Source: Streptomyces sp. NBC_01571 (GTDB taxonomy: Bacteria > Actinomycetota > Actinomycetes > Streptomycetales > Streptomycetaceae). From it: DNA of 64,000 bases. Both the position numbers and the translations under genes were made by a program. The notes below the pieces were generated by a model. It saw nothing but the letters and a program-made list of their open reading frames with translations. It ran no database searches and was not told the origin of the DNA. Positions 9,430-18,269 of this stretch are shown one piece after another. Within the stretch, counting starts at the first letter, position 1; the number at the start of each line of letters is the position of its first letter. The stretch is taken from assembly GCF_026339875.1 (NCBI RefSeq), contig NZ_JAPEPZ010000004.1:1-64000 (forward strand), given 5' to 3'.

Positions 9430-9606
9430 GCGGGCGAGTGCTATCTGCGGGGGCTGATGCTGGACGGCTGGCGCAAGTCGATCCAGCCGATGGCCGAGCG
9501 GGAACAAGCAGGCCCTGCAGCGGTTCGTGAACCAGTCGCCGTGGGACCGGCTGCAGTACGGCAACGGATCGCTCAGCGGTTGTGCGACGCGATCTGCTGG
9601 CCGGAC
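9430..9606 (+). pseudogene. IS701-type transposase fragment
   Basis: About 55 codons resemble the N-terminal part of an IS701-family transposase: CYLRGLMLDGWRKSIQPMAER, quoted in part as LRGLMLDGWRKSIQPMAER, then QALQRFVNQSPWD and VRQRIAQRLC in shifted frames. The piece has at least two indels and ends abruptly at about 9606, where an IS5-type remnant of opposite orientation begins. It cannot be functional. Confidence 0.55.
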
Positions 9607-9634
9607 TTCTCCGGCAGGTGGACCCACCGCATTC

Positions 9635-10984
9635 CAGGGCTTGATCAAGTTCCCTGGGGTTCCGGGTTGTTGGTGATGCCCAGGAGTGGGAGTGCTCGCT
9701 CTGGTTGGTCGCGGATCGCCCGTGTGGTCTTGGCGATGTTGCCGGCACCGAGGGTTTTCAGCAGGCCGATGGCGAGGTTGCGGAAGGTCGCCATGGCGCG
9801 GGGTGCGGTTCCCGTGTGGACGGTGGAGGCGTCCTCGGCGAAGGTGACGTCTCTGACATGGTGCAGGGCCTCCACGGACCAGTGGCCTCGGACTGCGCCG
9901 GCCAGTTCGGCCGGGGCTGTCTGATGGGCGTCGAGGCTGGTGACGGCGTAGACCGTCTCCCGTGTCTGCCGGTGGCCGGTCTGTGTGCGACGGCGGTGAA
10001 CGCGGATGGCCAGTCGGGCGTGGGGGAAGGCGATGCCGCCGAGTTCGTCCGCGATGCCGCAGGTCTTGATCGAGCGGGATTCACGGCGGCCGTGTCCCTT
10101 CGTGGTGGCGGTGTGCTGGACGGCGATGTCCTGCCAGGGCAGTGCGGCGAGTTGGCGGTGGGCGGTCGGCTGATTGGTCTTGATCACTGCCAGGTAGTGG
10201 GCCTTCTTGATCTCGACCAGCCAGGCGACGTTCGCCTGGACCGAGTGCAGAGCGTCGAAGGTGACGAGGGTGCCGGTCAGGTCGAGGGGCTCGAGCAGGG
10301 GCCGGAAGTGGGTGGTCTCGTTCGTCTTCGCGCCGACCTCGGCCTGAGCGAGGGTCACGGCTCGGTGGTGGGTGACCGCGGAGAGCAGGTGTCTGCGCCT
10401 AGCGGCGAGGCGGGCCGAGCCCTTGAGCGCCTTGCCGTCGACGGCGATCACGCGCCGCTGCCCGGGACCGGGCGGGCCGGGCGGCCTGGTGGCTGTGTGG
10501 TGCCGGTCGGCGAGGTAGGCGCCCACCGCTTGGTCCAGGGCATCCCCGTCGACGGCCTCCAGCACCCGGCCGATCGTGGTCCGTGACGGTGTGCGCCGCC
10601 AGCCGAGCGGATGACGGCGGATGCCGATGACCACCAGCAGTGAGTTCGGGGCGCGCTCACCCCACTCGGCGAGTTCGTCGATGCTCCTCGCCCCGGAGAC
10701 CGCCGCGCAGGCACACACCAGCAGGATCGCCGTCAGCGAGTACCAGCGGCCCCGCCTTGAGCGCGGATCGGGCACCGACTCGAGGAAGGGTCGCAGGTCA
10801 GCGACCTGGTCAGCGTCAAGGAGACCCAACTTCGCCAGCACGGCGGGGATGGGAGAAGATACAGCGGCAGGCACGGGCAACCTCGTGATCATCAGGCTTA
10901 GACACCCAAATGATCACTCAGTCCGTGCCTGCTCTGCTGTCCGCCCCAACCACCCGCACAACCAGGGAACTTGCACGAGCCCTG
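9635..10984 (-). mobile_element. Intact ISAs1-family insertion sequence
   Basis: A 1350-bp element bounded by imperfect inverted repeats beginning CAGGGCT at both ends (left CAGGGCTTGATCAAGTTCCC; right end, read inward, CAGGGCTCGTGCAAGTTCCC). The sequence ACCGCATTC is duplicated directly outside both ends (9626-9634 and 10985-10993), a clean 9-bp target duplication. It holds one intact transposase gene. Intact ends and duplication suggest a fairly recent insertion. The target was an IS5-type transposase remnant: rejoining the flanks restores FQTGMRWVHLPEK on the minus strand. Confidence 0.9.
9645..10892 (-). CDS. ISAs1-family DDE transposase
   Basis: A 415-residue transposase filling the element. 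The N-terminal associated domain has [13 protein letters not shown] and [10 protein letters not shown]. The catalytic core includes [12 protein letters not shown] (first Asp), [11 protein letters not shown] (second Asp) and a C-terminal [19 protein letters not shown] with the expected Glu region. Length is normal for the family (about 370-420). The ATG at 10892 lies 90 bp inside the right inverted repeat and no frameshift is seen, so it should be active. Confidence 0.9.
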   Translation of the reverse strand: MITRLPVPAAVSSPIPAVLAKLGLLDADQVADLRPFLESVPDPRSRRGRWYSLTAILLVCACAAVSGARSIDELAEWGERAPNSLLVVIGIRRHPLGWRRTPSRTTIGRVLEAVDGDALDQAVGAYLADRHHTATRPPGPPGPGQRRVIAVDGKALKGSARLAARRRHLLSAVTHHRAVTLAQAEVGAKTNETTHFRPLLEPLDLTGTLVTFDALHSVQANVAWLVEIKKAHYLAVIKTNQPTAHRQLAALPWQDIAVQHTATTKGHGRRESRSIKTCGIADELGGIAFPHARLAIRVHRRRTQTGHRQTRETVYAVTSLDAHQTAPAELAGAVRGHWSVEALHHVRDVTFAEDASTVHTGTAPRAMATFRNLAIGLLKTLGAGNIAKTTRAIRDQPERALPLLGITNNPEPQGT

Positions 10985-11114
10985 ACCGCATTCCGGTCTG
11001 GAACGTGGAAGCAATCGCATCGATTACCTCACGGTGATCCCCGCCACCGACTACGTCGCCTCGGCGTGCGGTCCGGGAGTAAAGGCTCGATCTGCGCCCA
11101 GGAAGATCGCTCAT
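10985..11114 (-). pseudogene. IS5-type transposase remnant split by ISAs1 element
   Basis: The minus strand encodes IEPLLPDRTPRR in one frame and DHREVIDAIASTFQTGM in another, the start of an IS5-family transposase with an internal frameshift. Across the ISAs1 insertion the sequence continues at 9634-9605 as RWVHLPEKSG before running into the IS701 fragment. Only about 50 codons survive. It closely resembles the N-terminus of the intact IS5-family transposase at 13117 but is clearly a different copy. Confidence 0.65.
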
Positions 11115-11145
11115 GACTGTGAATACGGCTGAGTCACGTCAACGG

Positions 11146-11433
11146 CTAGGATTGCGGCGGCGGAGCTGCATCAATGGACGACTGGGCGGTGTTGGTGATC
11201 CCTCTGATGCCGAAGTAAGCCGTGGTCATCGTGCTGACCGCGGTGAAGGCGCTGGAGAGAATGGCCACGGTCTGCGCATTGTCCGTGCTGCTCACACCCC
11301 AGATCGCAGCGAGTGTGATCGCCAGGTCGCCGAGCAGGATGACCGACAGGCCGGTCCAGGCGCGGGTTGCCTGGAGGCTTCGTTCGGCTGCGCTGTTCCT
11401 GCTCTGACCCGCGTCATCTGTCGGCTGCGTCAC
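11146..11433 (-). CDS. Small two-helix membrane protein
   Basis: A 95-residue protein of unknown role with two hydrophobic segments (about residues 28-46, LSVILLGDLAITLAAIWGV, and 54-76, around VAILSSAFTAVSTMTTAYFGI) between a polar N-terminus and a proline-rich tail. The GTG at 11433 has AGGAG a few bases upstream. It lies alone among IS remnants. I recognise no family. Confidence 0.5.
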   Translation of the reverse strand: MTQPTDDAGQSRNSAAERSLQATRAWTGLSVILLGDLAITLAAIWGVSSTDNAQTVAILSSAFTAVSTMTTAYFGIRGITNTAQSSIDAAPPPQS

Positions 11434-11831
11434 GCTCTTCTCCTCTACGCCATCGACGTCGTCCGGTCACGGAAGCACGCTGCCGACTCCCGGGGACCGC
11501 CTCTCAGGTATAGAACAATCCGCTGATCTCGTTTTTGATCATAAATGAGATCAGCTTCCGGAGAACTGGCCATTCGGGTGAACTCTATCGCTGCCCGGTG
11601 ACCATCGCGACCGACGAACGGTACGCGTGCACCCTCGCAGTCAGCAGCCGACCGGCCCACTGCACGTCACCGAGAGAGCGGCGAGAAGCCAACGGGCAAT
11701 TTCCGTGTGTCTCCTGATCGAGGGGCGGCGTCGGCCGTGAAACACGAACTCCCGTGCCGCCGCAAGGCGTTCGAAGTCTCAGCCTGCCGGCGCAGGAGTC
11801 CTGGCGAACCACGTGTGCGTCACGGCACCAG
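11434..11831. other. Intergenic stretch, no gene supported
   Basis: About 400 bp without a frame showing protein-like features, locally richer in A/T (around 11515-11560) than its surroundings. It precedes the decayed precursor copy. I see no clear hairpin or repeat. Confidence 0.4.
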
Positions 11832-11990
11832 CAACCCGGTTGCGGAGAATCCAAGGTGAGTAGCCTGAGTAACACAAACACGACGTAAATCTAGAGTCGG
11901 CGACGTTTCTCCGATTCTGCGGCGCCGTATGCCGCACGGGCTCGTTTTTCCCAGCAATGGCCGTCTGATCCGGGGCTTCCGCGCCATCCG
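11832..11990 (+). pseudogene. Decayed second RiPP precursor with its promoter
   Basis: The DNA aligns almost continuously with the precursor gene at 8284-8400 and its upstream region. TTGCGG at 11838 and TAGCCT at 11859 match the putative promoter, and TTTCTCCGAT then CTGCGGCG match the leader start. The strongest block, AATGGCCGTCTGATCCGGGG, matches at 19 of 20 positions and encodes the shared NGRLIRG; GF follows. Three lesions kill it: ACG at 11903 instead of ATG, a single-base loss in the next codons, and loss of the GGAGG site. Downstream of GF the core region is unrelated (RAIRMPLHGPHIE) and stays open to 12171. No processing genes adjoin it; a dead IS110 element follows. Confidence 0.6.
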
Positions 11991-12130
11991 GATGCCTCTC
12001 CACGGGCCGCACATCGAGTCCCTCTGGATCTCGGACAGGAGGTTCGCTGTCGTCGGCGGCGCGACGAACGAGGGGCCGCTCACGCCGAGTCGACCCCGTA
12101 CGACTCGACCCGTAAGCCGCTCAGCCAGCA

Positions 12131-12224
12131 GGTTCAAAACGCTCCCTACGTTGTTCTGCGGGAGGTGGTGATCCCCTCGTATGGTTCACCCACCCAGGGG
12201 TGCCGGGTGTGGTTCAAAACGCTC
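12131..12224. repeat. 14-bp direct repeat before IS110 remnant
   Basis: GGTTCAAAACGCTC occurs at 12131-12144 and again at 12211-12224, 80 bp apart, just left of the IS110-family transposase. It may mark the left boundary or a duplicated target region, but no matching copy was found at the right end. Confidence 0.4.
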
Positions 12225-12878
12225 TGCCGCTGATGGCTTTCAGTGATTGACTGCCCGGTGCCCCACGACGACTCGGCTGCCAATTAGGAATTGCGAACGA
12301 TCGCTGAGTAGGGAATCGACAGCGAGGTCGTCCGTCGGGAGGCACCAGAAGCACACCGTACGGAGGCACACATGGGCGCGATATGGGCCGGCATCGACGC
12401 AGGTAAAACCCATCACCGTTGCGTCGCGATCGACGAGAGCGGCCGCAGGCTGCTGTCCCGACGCGTCGCCAACGACGAACCCGAACTCCTCGCCGATGTC
12501 CTGGCTCTGGGAGACGAGGTGACCTGGGGCATCGACCTGGCCGACGGCGGAGCCGCCCTGGCCATCACGATCCTGTTCAACCACGACCAGCCGGTGCACT
12601 ACATCTCCGGCCGGGCCATCCACCTCGCCTCTGAGAGCTACCGCGGCGAGGGCAAGACCGACGCCAAGGACGCCGCCGTCATCGCCGACCAGGCCCGCAT
12701 CCGCCGCGACCTGCACCCCTTACGCACCAGCGACGAGACCATCACCGACCTCAAAATCCTCACCGGCCGTCGCACGGACCTGGTCGCCGACCGCACCCGC
12801 ACCGTCAACCGGCTCCGCGCCTAGGCCGGTTCGTTTGGATCACTTCCGCTGGCCGAGGTTGTCGTTGATGATGTCCAT

Positions 12879-13073
12879 GTGACTAACCGCGTCAGCGCTC
12901 TGATCTCGGCCTTCGGCGTCCTTGCCAGCGTGATGCTCCTCGTCTTTGCCGTTCGTGAGTACCGCTCTGGGGCCTCGGTTCTCTGGCTCGTGGCTGGAGC
13001 CGTGATCTTCCTCAGCGCTTCGTACACGCTTGTGCGGGACGCGCGGCGACTCCGCACTGGACCGACCGCCTGA
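12879..13073 (+). CDS. Small membrane protein frame inside the IS
   Basis: A 64-residue frame from GTG 12879 between the left inverted repeat and the transposase. It has two hydrophobic stretches (LISAFGVLASVMLLVFAV and VLWLVAGAVIFLSASYTLV) and a basic end, with codon use that looks coding. No convincing ribosome site is visible. It could be a passenger gene or a chance frame in a promoter region. Confidence 0.35.
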   Translation: MTNRVSALISAFGVLASVMLLVFAVREYRSGASVLWLVAGAVIFLSASYTLVRDARRLRTGPTA

Positions 13074-13116
13074 CAGCAACGCCGTTCCAACCAGCCCCGC
13101 CAGTCGTTGTTCGTGT

Positions 13117-13961
13117 GTGCCGTTGACTGACGCGCAGTGGGCGCGAATCGAGCCGTTACTCCCAGATCGGACACCGAGGCGGGGTGGCCGGTGGCGGGAT
13201 CACCGAGAAGTGATCGACGCGATCGCCTGGAAGTTCCAGACGGGATCGCAGTGGATCCACCTCCCGGAGAAGTACAGCAACTGGCGAGGCGTCTACAACC
13301 GGCTGCGGATGTGGGCCATCGACGGCACCTGGGAGCGGGTGTTCACCGCGCTGGTCTCACAGGCCGACGCCGACGACGACCTCAACTGGGCTGTCTCGGT
13401 GGACTCCACCATCGTGCGCGCACACCAACACGCGGCCGGGGCCCGCAAAAAGGGGCCCCAGCAGGCGAACCGGCAGACCACGCCATCGGCCGGTCCCGCG
13501 GCGGACTGACCACAAAGATCCACCCGGCCTCCGATGCCCAATGCCGGCCCCTGGCCTTCGTGCTCACCGCCGGACAGGCCGGTGACGCACCCGCCTTCGC
13601 TCACGTCATGGCCCGCCTTCGCGTTCCTCGACGGCGAGGAAGGCCCCGCACCAGGCCGGACGTGGTCCTGGCCGATAAGGCGTACTCCTCCCGCGCGATC
13701 CGCGAGCACCTGCGCAAGCGCGGTATCCGGGCGGTTATCCCCGTTCCAGCCGATCAACGCGGTCACCGGCTGCGGCGCGGCAGCCGGGGCGGCAGGCCAC
13801 CCGCCTTCGACCGCGCGGCATACAAGCAGCGAAACACCGTCGAACGCTGCATCAACCGCTTGAAACAGTGGCGGGGCATCGCCACCCGCTACGAGAAGAC
13901 CGCGACCATCTACCTGGCCGGACTCCACATCGCAGGCATCTTCCTCTGGTCAGCGCGGTGA
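13117..13961 (+). CDS. IS5-family transposase using a -1 frameshift
   Basis: Frame A (GTG 13117 to 13509) encodes LTDAQWARIEPLLPDRTPRR, DHREVIDAIAWKFQTG and the first catalytic region VSVDSTIVRAHQH. Frame B, ending at 13961, continues as GAPAGEPADHAIGRSRGGL, then LADKAYSSRAIREHL (second Asp) and ERCINRLKQWRGIATRYEK (Glu). The two join perfectly if the ribosome slips back one base at AAA AAG GGG (13447-13455), a normal IS5 arrangement. Length of the fusion is about 281 residues. Frame A alone gives a truncated product. Confidence 0.85.
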
Positions 13962-14807
13962 TCCAAACGAAGCAGCCTAGCTCACCGGAATCTTCCCGGG
14001 CCTCGAGCGGGCACTGGACCTCACCAACACCGGACCAACTCACACTGCTGACCGACTACCAGACCCCGGCTTCCCTCCGCCGGACCGGCATGAAGCGGCT
14101 CGAGACCTGGCTACGCAACCGCAAGGTCCTGCGCGCCGACCGGCTCGCCGAGACAGCTCTGGAAGTTGCCGGGCGCCAGCACACCACACTGCCCGGCGAG
14201 AAACTCAGCGCCCAGATGGTGCACACGCTCGCGCGCGAAGTGATGGCTCTCAACCAGCAGGTCGCCGAACTCGACAAGGAGATCGAGGCCTGGTTTCGCG
14301 AACATCGGGACTTCGAAGTGATCACCAGAATGCCGGGGCTGGGCGTCATCCTCGGCGCCGAGTTCCTCGCCGCGACCGGCGGCGACATGAGTCTCTTCGG
14401 CACCGCAGACCGCCTCGCCGGCTTCGGTGGCGTCGCACCTGTTCCCCGTGACTCCGGCAAGATCAGCGGCAACCTCCGCCGGCCAGGGCGCTACAAGCGC
14501 CGCCTCCAACGCGTCTTCTACATCTCCGCGTTGTTCAGCATCCGACACTGCGATGAGTCCCGCCGGTTTTACGTACGCAAGCGGCCGAAGGCAAGCACCA
14601 CATCCAAGCCGTCCTCGCCCTGGCCCGTCGCCGGGTCAACGTCCTCTGGGCCCTCCTCCGCGATGGACGGACCTACGAACTCGTGCCACCCACCGCTCTC
14701 ACGGCTTGACAGACAGCATTAGGAATCACTGCTGGACCCCTCAGCGGAGAACCCAGCGGGGTCCTGGCCCGTTCGCGGAACCAGGCCACATTCGGCACTC
14801 TGGAGAC

Positions 14808-15686
14808 ATGCCCGATATATGGATGCAGGGGGCCGTCATGGTGGACCTTGGCGATCATGCGCCGTGTGATCCGGCGTTCCCGGCGAAAGCCATTGCGCAT
14901 ATTACGGCGGACAGGAACGCCTCCGCGGAAGCACCGGAGGATCTCGTGCCCTTCGACAACCTCAAGAGCTTCTTCACCCTCGGCGGAAAAGGCATGGCGC
15001 CGCATCTCCTGTGGGATCCCTTCACCGGCGCGTTCGCCCAGTTCTTCCCCGCCTCCTCCCGCAGCAAATCGCTCGACGATCGGCCCGGAGGCACCCGCAC
15101 CAACCGCGCAGGCGAAGTCGTCATCCAGATCGAAGCTCTGTTTTTCCCGCACTGTCGTGTCAACGGCCGTATATTCACCAGGCTTACCGACACCCCTTGC
15201 AAGGGCTGGAGGGAACTCAACACATGGGTCCGCTCCTGGGGTGTGCCCGACACCTGGCCCATGGGTCCTCCGACCGGTTTCACTTCGGTCCGCTCACCGG
15301 GCGTCTGGAGGTCCCAGGGCGGCTGGTACGCGCACGCCCATGTCCCGGAGAACAACCACGTCGACCCCGGGTCCTGGCCCGCGTTCGTGCCGGGACAGCC
15401 GAGCGTGCCGGGCGGGGGGCCCGCTGTCCGTCCGACGTTCAAACCGTTTCCCGGGTCGTCCTTTTTTCTGGACGGACGAAAATCGCCGATCATCGCCGCG
15501 ATGCACCGTCGGCTCGTAGCCGAGGGCTGCGACCGGTACCAGTCCAGCGGCGACATCGAGGTGTGGGGGGCAGGTGACGCAAGGTCCTACGCCGCCTGGC
15601 AACGGAAGCTGGGCTTTGCCGGCAGTGACGCCAACGGCATCCCCGGCCGGTCAAGTTGGGACAGACTTCACGTCCCCAACGTCTGA
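14808..15686 (+). CDS. Amidase-like endolysin with wall-binding module
   Basis: A 292-residue protein. Residues about 1-200 resemble phage-type N-acetylmuramoyl-L-alanine amidases of actinobacteria: KGMAPHLLWDP, TNRAGEVVIQIE and HAHVPENNHVDPG, with histidines in zinc-ligand-like places. Residues about 215-292 are an actinophage-endolysin peptidoglycan-binding module ending YAAWQRKLGFAGSDANG and SSWDRLHVP, shared with the M23 protein at 16569. There is no signal peptide. The start at 14808 has only a weak GGAGAC; ATG 14838 is an alternative. It opens a same-strand row of lytic genes. Probably cleaves the sugar-peptide amide bond in peptidoglycan. Confidence 0.65.
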   Translation: MPDIWMQGAVMVDLGDHAPCDPAFPAKAIAHITADRNASAEAPEDLVPFDNLKSFFTLGGKGMAPHLLWDPFTGAFAQFFPASSRSKSLDDRPGGTRTNRAGEVVIQIEALFFPHCRVNGRIFTRLTDTPCKGWRELNTWVRSWGVPDTWPMGPPTGFTSVRSPGVWRSQGGWYAHAHVPENNHVDPGSWPAFVPGQPSVPGGGPAVRPTFKPFPGSSFFLDGRKSPIIAAMHRRLVAEGCDRYQSSGDIEVWGAGDARSYAAWQRKLGFAGSDANGIPGRSSWDRLHVPNV

Positions 15687-15865
15687 CGGCAGCCGGCAGG
15701 GCTCACGACACACGTTGCTCCATTTGCAGGATATGTCCGGCAGGCGCACGCTGGAATTGGAGCGCAATAACGGCCTGGAGAAAGAATATCTCGCGCGGAG
15801 TGCCCCGTCTGTGGGCGCCGTGCTGTGGCTGGCCGGAACCGATCTTCCGGCGGAGGAGGGGCGCG

Positions 15866-16558
15866 ATGGTCTCCCTTTCGAACGTGCGGTTCGGCAAGAC
15901 GAACAACGACGTGAAGGCCCTGCAGAGCGCACTGATCGCAGCTGGTTTCAGCATCCCTGACGGAGCCACGGGCTTGTTTGGCCCGCAGACCAAGTCCGCC
16001 TACGCGGCCTGGCAACGGTCCATCGGCTTCAACGGATCGGATGCGGACGGATGCCCCGGCTGCTCATCTTTGACGAAACTCGGTGCCAGAGCCGGGTTCC
16101 ATGTGGATTGTCAGCATCCCGGGTCTGTCGCCAAGAGCGCAGTCCTGTACACAAGGAATTCCGGGATCGGCAAAGACAAGGACACTGCCCGTACTTTCGC
16201 ATTGAAGGCATGCGAGCGGACGGACGCCCCGAAGAAATGGGTGACCGGGGTGAGCAATGATGCGAACCTGCTCACTCTCATAGAGCGAGAATCGCGGTTC
16301 AATGCGAACGCGGTGAACCAGAGCGATGTGAACGCCACGGGGCCGCGGCAGGCGGACGGAGCGAGACTCAACTGCTCCCGCGGGTACACCCAAGTGATTC
16401 CCGACACCTTCGCCAGCAATCATCAGGCAGGTACGACAAACCGGATCTATGACCCGGTTGCGAACATCGCAGCTGCCATCAATTACATCTGGCGGAGATA
16501 CGGAGACATCTCGAGGGTCCAGCAGGCAAATCCGCACCTACCCCCCCATCCCTATTGA
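15866..16558 (+). CDS. Transglycosylase-like protein with binding domain
   Basis: A 230-residue protein with an N-terminal peptidoglycan-binding repeat (NNDVKALQSALIAAGF, YAAWQRSIGFNGSDADG, residues about 10-70) and a C-terminal lytic-transglycosylase-like domain (LLTLIERESRFNANAVN with the likely catalytic Glu, SRGYTQVIPDTF, DPVANIAAAINYIWRRYG). It would cut the glycan backbone. ATG 15866 follows GGAGGAGGGG. No signal peptide. It ends 10 bp before the next gene, so both are probably cotranscribed. Confidence 0.75.
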   Translation: MVSLSNVRFGKTNNDVKALQSALIAAGFSIPDGATGLFGPQTKSAYAAWQRSIGFNGSDADGCPGCSSLTKLGARAGFHVDCQHPGSVAKSAVLYTRNSGIGKDKDTARTFALKACERTDAPKKWVTGVSNDANLLTLIERESRFNANAVNQSDVNATGPRQADGARLNCSRGYTQVIPDTFASNHQAGTTNRIYDPVANIAAAINYIWRRYGDISRVQQANPHLPPHPY

Positions 16559-16568
16559 GGAGAGCGCC

Positions 16569-17207
16569 ATGCCTGCACAAGTGCCGTTCCCTGGAGCGGC
16601 GTTCTTCCATAAAGGTCAGCACAGCCCGGTCGTCACCGCTATGGGGAAGCGCCTCGTCGAGGAAGGGTGCGGGAAGTACCGGACGGGCCCAGGCTCCGAG
16701 TGGACCGACGCCGACCGCCAGTCCTACGCCGCCTGGCAGCGCAAGCTCGGCTTCTCGGCGAGTGACGCCGACGGCACACCCGGCCAGCAGTCCTGGGACC
16801 GGCTCCACGTCCCGGCGACGAGTGGCGGGGGTCGTCACGTCCCCGCTCCCGTACCAGGACACGCAGTCACAACTTCCTACCACAAAAAGGGACCCCATTG
16901 GAGTCTGGGTTACCACACGGGTGCGGACTACGCCGCCCCGAAGGGTACGCCCTGTGTCGCCGTCCTCAGCGGCACCGTTCGCGCCGGGCAGGACGGCAGC
17001 TTCGGCAACTACCTCGTGCTGAGATCAGGCGGTTTCGACTACTGGTACTGCCACCTCTCCGAGCGGGACGTCACCAGTGGTTCCATCCAGGCTGGGCAAC
17101 AGATCGCCAAAGTGGGCTCGACCGGGAATGCGACCGGACCCCACCTGCACTTCGAAAAGCGCCCGGCCGGTGGTCGTTTCGGGTCCGACATGCCTCCCAA
17201 CTGGTGA
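16569..17207 (+). CDS. M23 (LytM-type) peptidase with binding module
   Basis: A 212-residue protein. The endolysin-type binding module (residues about 6-82: PFPGAAFFHKG, VTAMGKRLVEEGC, YAAWQRKLGFSASDADG) is followed by a zinc peptidase domain with YHTGADYAAPKGTP (His and Asp ligands), YWYCHLSERD and GPHLHFEKR (HxH). It would cut peptide cross-links. GAGGAG lies nine bases before ATG 16569. No signal peptide. The module is nearly the same as at the C-terminus of the 14808 gene but at the other end of the protein, suggesting domain shuffling. Confidence 0.85.
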   Translation: MPAQVPFPGAAFFHKGQHSPVVTAMGKRLVEEGCGKYRTGPGSEWTDADRQSYAAWQRKLGFSASDADGTPGQQSWDRLHVPATSGGGRHVPAPVPGHAVTTSYHKKGPHWSLGYHTGADYAAPKGTPCVAVLSGTVRAGQDGSFGNYLVLRSGGFDYWYCHLSERDVTSGSIQAGQQIAKVGSTGNATGPHLHFEKRPAGGRFGSDMPPNW

Positions 17208-17348
17208 CCGTGCTCCCGCAGTGATGCGAATGAGTCATGGAGGCACACCGTTCGAAACAGAGGTCGACGAGCTGGACGAGCCGTACGGGTGGGGCTACGG
17301 CTACAGCCATCTGCAGACATGCACCGTTGAATCCGCGGAGGAATCGCC

Positions 17349-18212
17349 ATGCCCATGCTGCTCATCAAGGGCTTCTACGACATCAAGGGCTCGCAGCCGG
17401 ACGGAGACACGGTCCATTTCACGGCCGACGACCCCGCGGAGTGGAGCCTGGTCGGCGGCGGGCTGGGCCGCGCCGTCGAGCACAGCGTGACGGGCCGCGC
17501 GAAACTGCGGCTGGACGCGATCGACGCACTCGAGACGCACTACGGCGCGAACCGTGTCCATCAGCCGCTGCAGTCCGCTCACGCCGCACGCGACGAGTTG
17601 TTGGGCTGGCTGGGTTTCACCGATGTCCAGCGCGGTCCGGACGAGGGCGTGACCGCCACCACCCCGGACACGGTTCCCGGGTTCGTCCTTACCCGCGGTA
17701 CCGATGTCCACGGCCGCTGCATCGCCCTGGCGGGGCGCGGAACACCCCCAGGGACCAGTGGCCTGGAGATCGACGTCGACGCGACCGTGTTGAGGACGAC
17801 GGTCAACCACCGCCTGCTCACCGAGGGGTTGGTGTACCCGATGTTCTACCGCAGCCTGTTCACCAGCTTGCGGGCGGAGATGGCCACCGTGGCCAAGGAG
17901 GCCCGAGATGCGGGACGGGGCCTGTGGCCGAGCGACGTCACCACGACCGGAGCGAAGATCACCGGCCTGGCCTCGTTGACGGACGACGTCGTACTTCTCC
18001 CCAAGCTGTTCCGCCGGCTGGTGGACTACCTTCAGCTCGGCACCATGCCGCTGCCCTGCTTCCCGGCCTTTCTGGCGGGCGTCGGGGACCGCTTCTCCAT
18101 CCTGTCCACGGGCGATCGGTGTCTCGGCCTCCACCGTGTCGTGGAGACCGCGAACGGCCAGACCGTAGGTATGACGCATCCCCCCGAGGACCTGCTCTTT
18201 GAGGACGCCTGA
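17349..18212 (+). CDS. Staphylococcal-nuclease-like protein
   Basis: A 287-residue protein with an SNase/thermonuclease-like core: PDGDTVHF near residue 18, KLRLDAIDALETHY near 55, and EARDAGRGLWPSD near 190, the pattern of an OB-fold nuclease with an Arg and acidic active site. About 80 C-terminal residues are unassigned. GGAGG precedes ATG 17349. It follows the lytic enzymes in the same direction, so it may degrade nucleic acid released from or injected into cells; that is inference. Activity is uncertain because the middle is enlarged relative to SNase. Confidence 0.6.
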   Translation: MPMLLIKGFYDIKGSQPDGDTVHFTADDPAEWSLVGGGLGRAVEHSVTGRAKLRLDAIDALETHYGANRVHQPLQSAHAARDELLGWLGFTDVQRGPDEGVTATTPDTVPGFVLTRGTDVHGRCIALAGRGTPPGTSGLEIDVDATVLRTTVNHRLLTEGLVYPMFYRSLFTSLRAEMATVAKEARDAGRGLWPSDVTTTGAKITGLASLTDDVVLLPKLFRRLVDYLQLGTMPLPCFPAFLAGVGDRFSILSTGDRCLGLHRVVETANGQTVGMTHPPEDLLFEDA

Positions 18213-18269
18213 CACCGGCTCTTCGGTGGAGTCGGCCGTACGAGACGAGAAGCCGGGAAGGAAACTGCC

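Larger units (their letters stand above)
12825..13976 (+). mobile_element. IS5-family element flanked by CTAG
   Basis: A 1152-bp element with inverted ends sharing TTCGTTTGGATCA (left 12830 onward; right end read inward from 13976). CTAG at 12821-12824 and 13977-13980 is the target duplication. It carries a two-frame transposase and a small upstream reading frame. It interrupts the IS110-family transposase exactly at a TAG codon. Ends are intact, so the element may still move. Confidence 0.85.
12372..14709 (+). pseudogene. IS110-family transposase, interrupted and frameshifted
   Basis: The N-terminal DEDD RuvC-like domain runs from ATG 12372 (WAGIDAGKTHH, GIDLADGGA, KTDAKDAAVIADQAR) to NRLRA at 12820. 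The protein then resumes after the inserted IS5-family element at 13981 (LTGIFPGLERALDLTN) and includes the transposase_20 domain (MPGLGVILGAEFLAATGG, FGGVAPVPRDSG). Additional lesions: a frameshift near 14035 before LTLLTDYQTP, another near 14585, after which the natural end HHIQAVLALARRRVNVLW is in another frame, and a TAG codon at the insertion point. IS110 recombinases of this type are usually guided by a bridge RNA from the left end, which would lie in 12225-12371 if retained. The element is dead. Confidence 0.75.
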
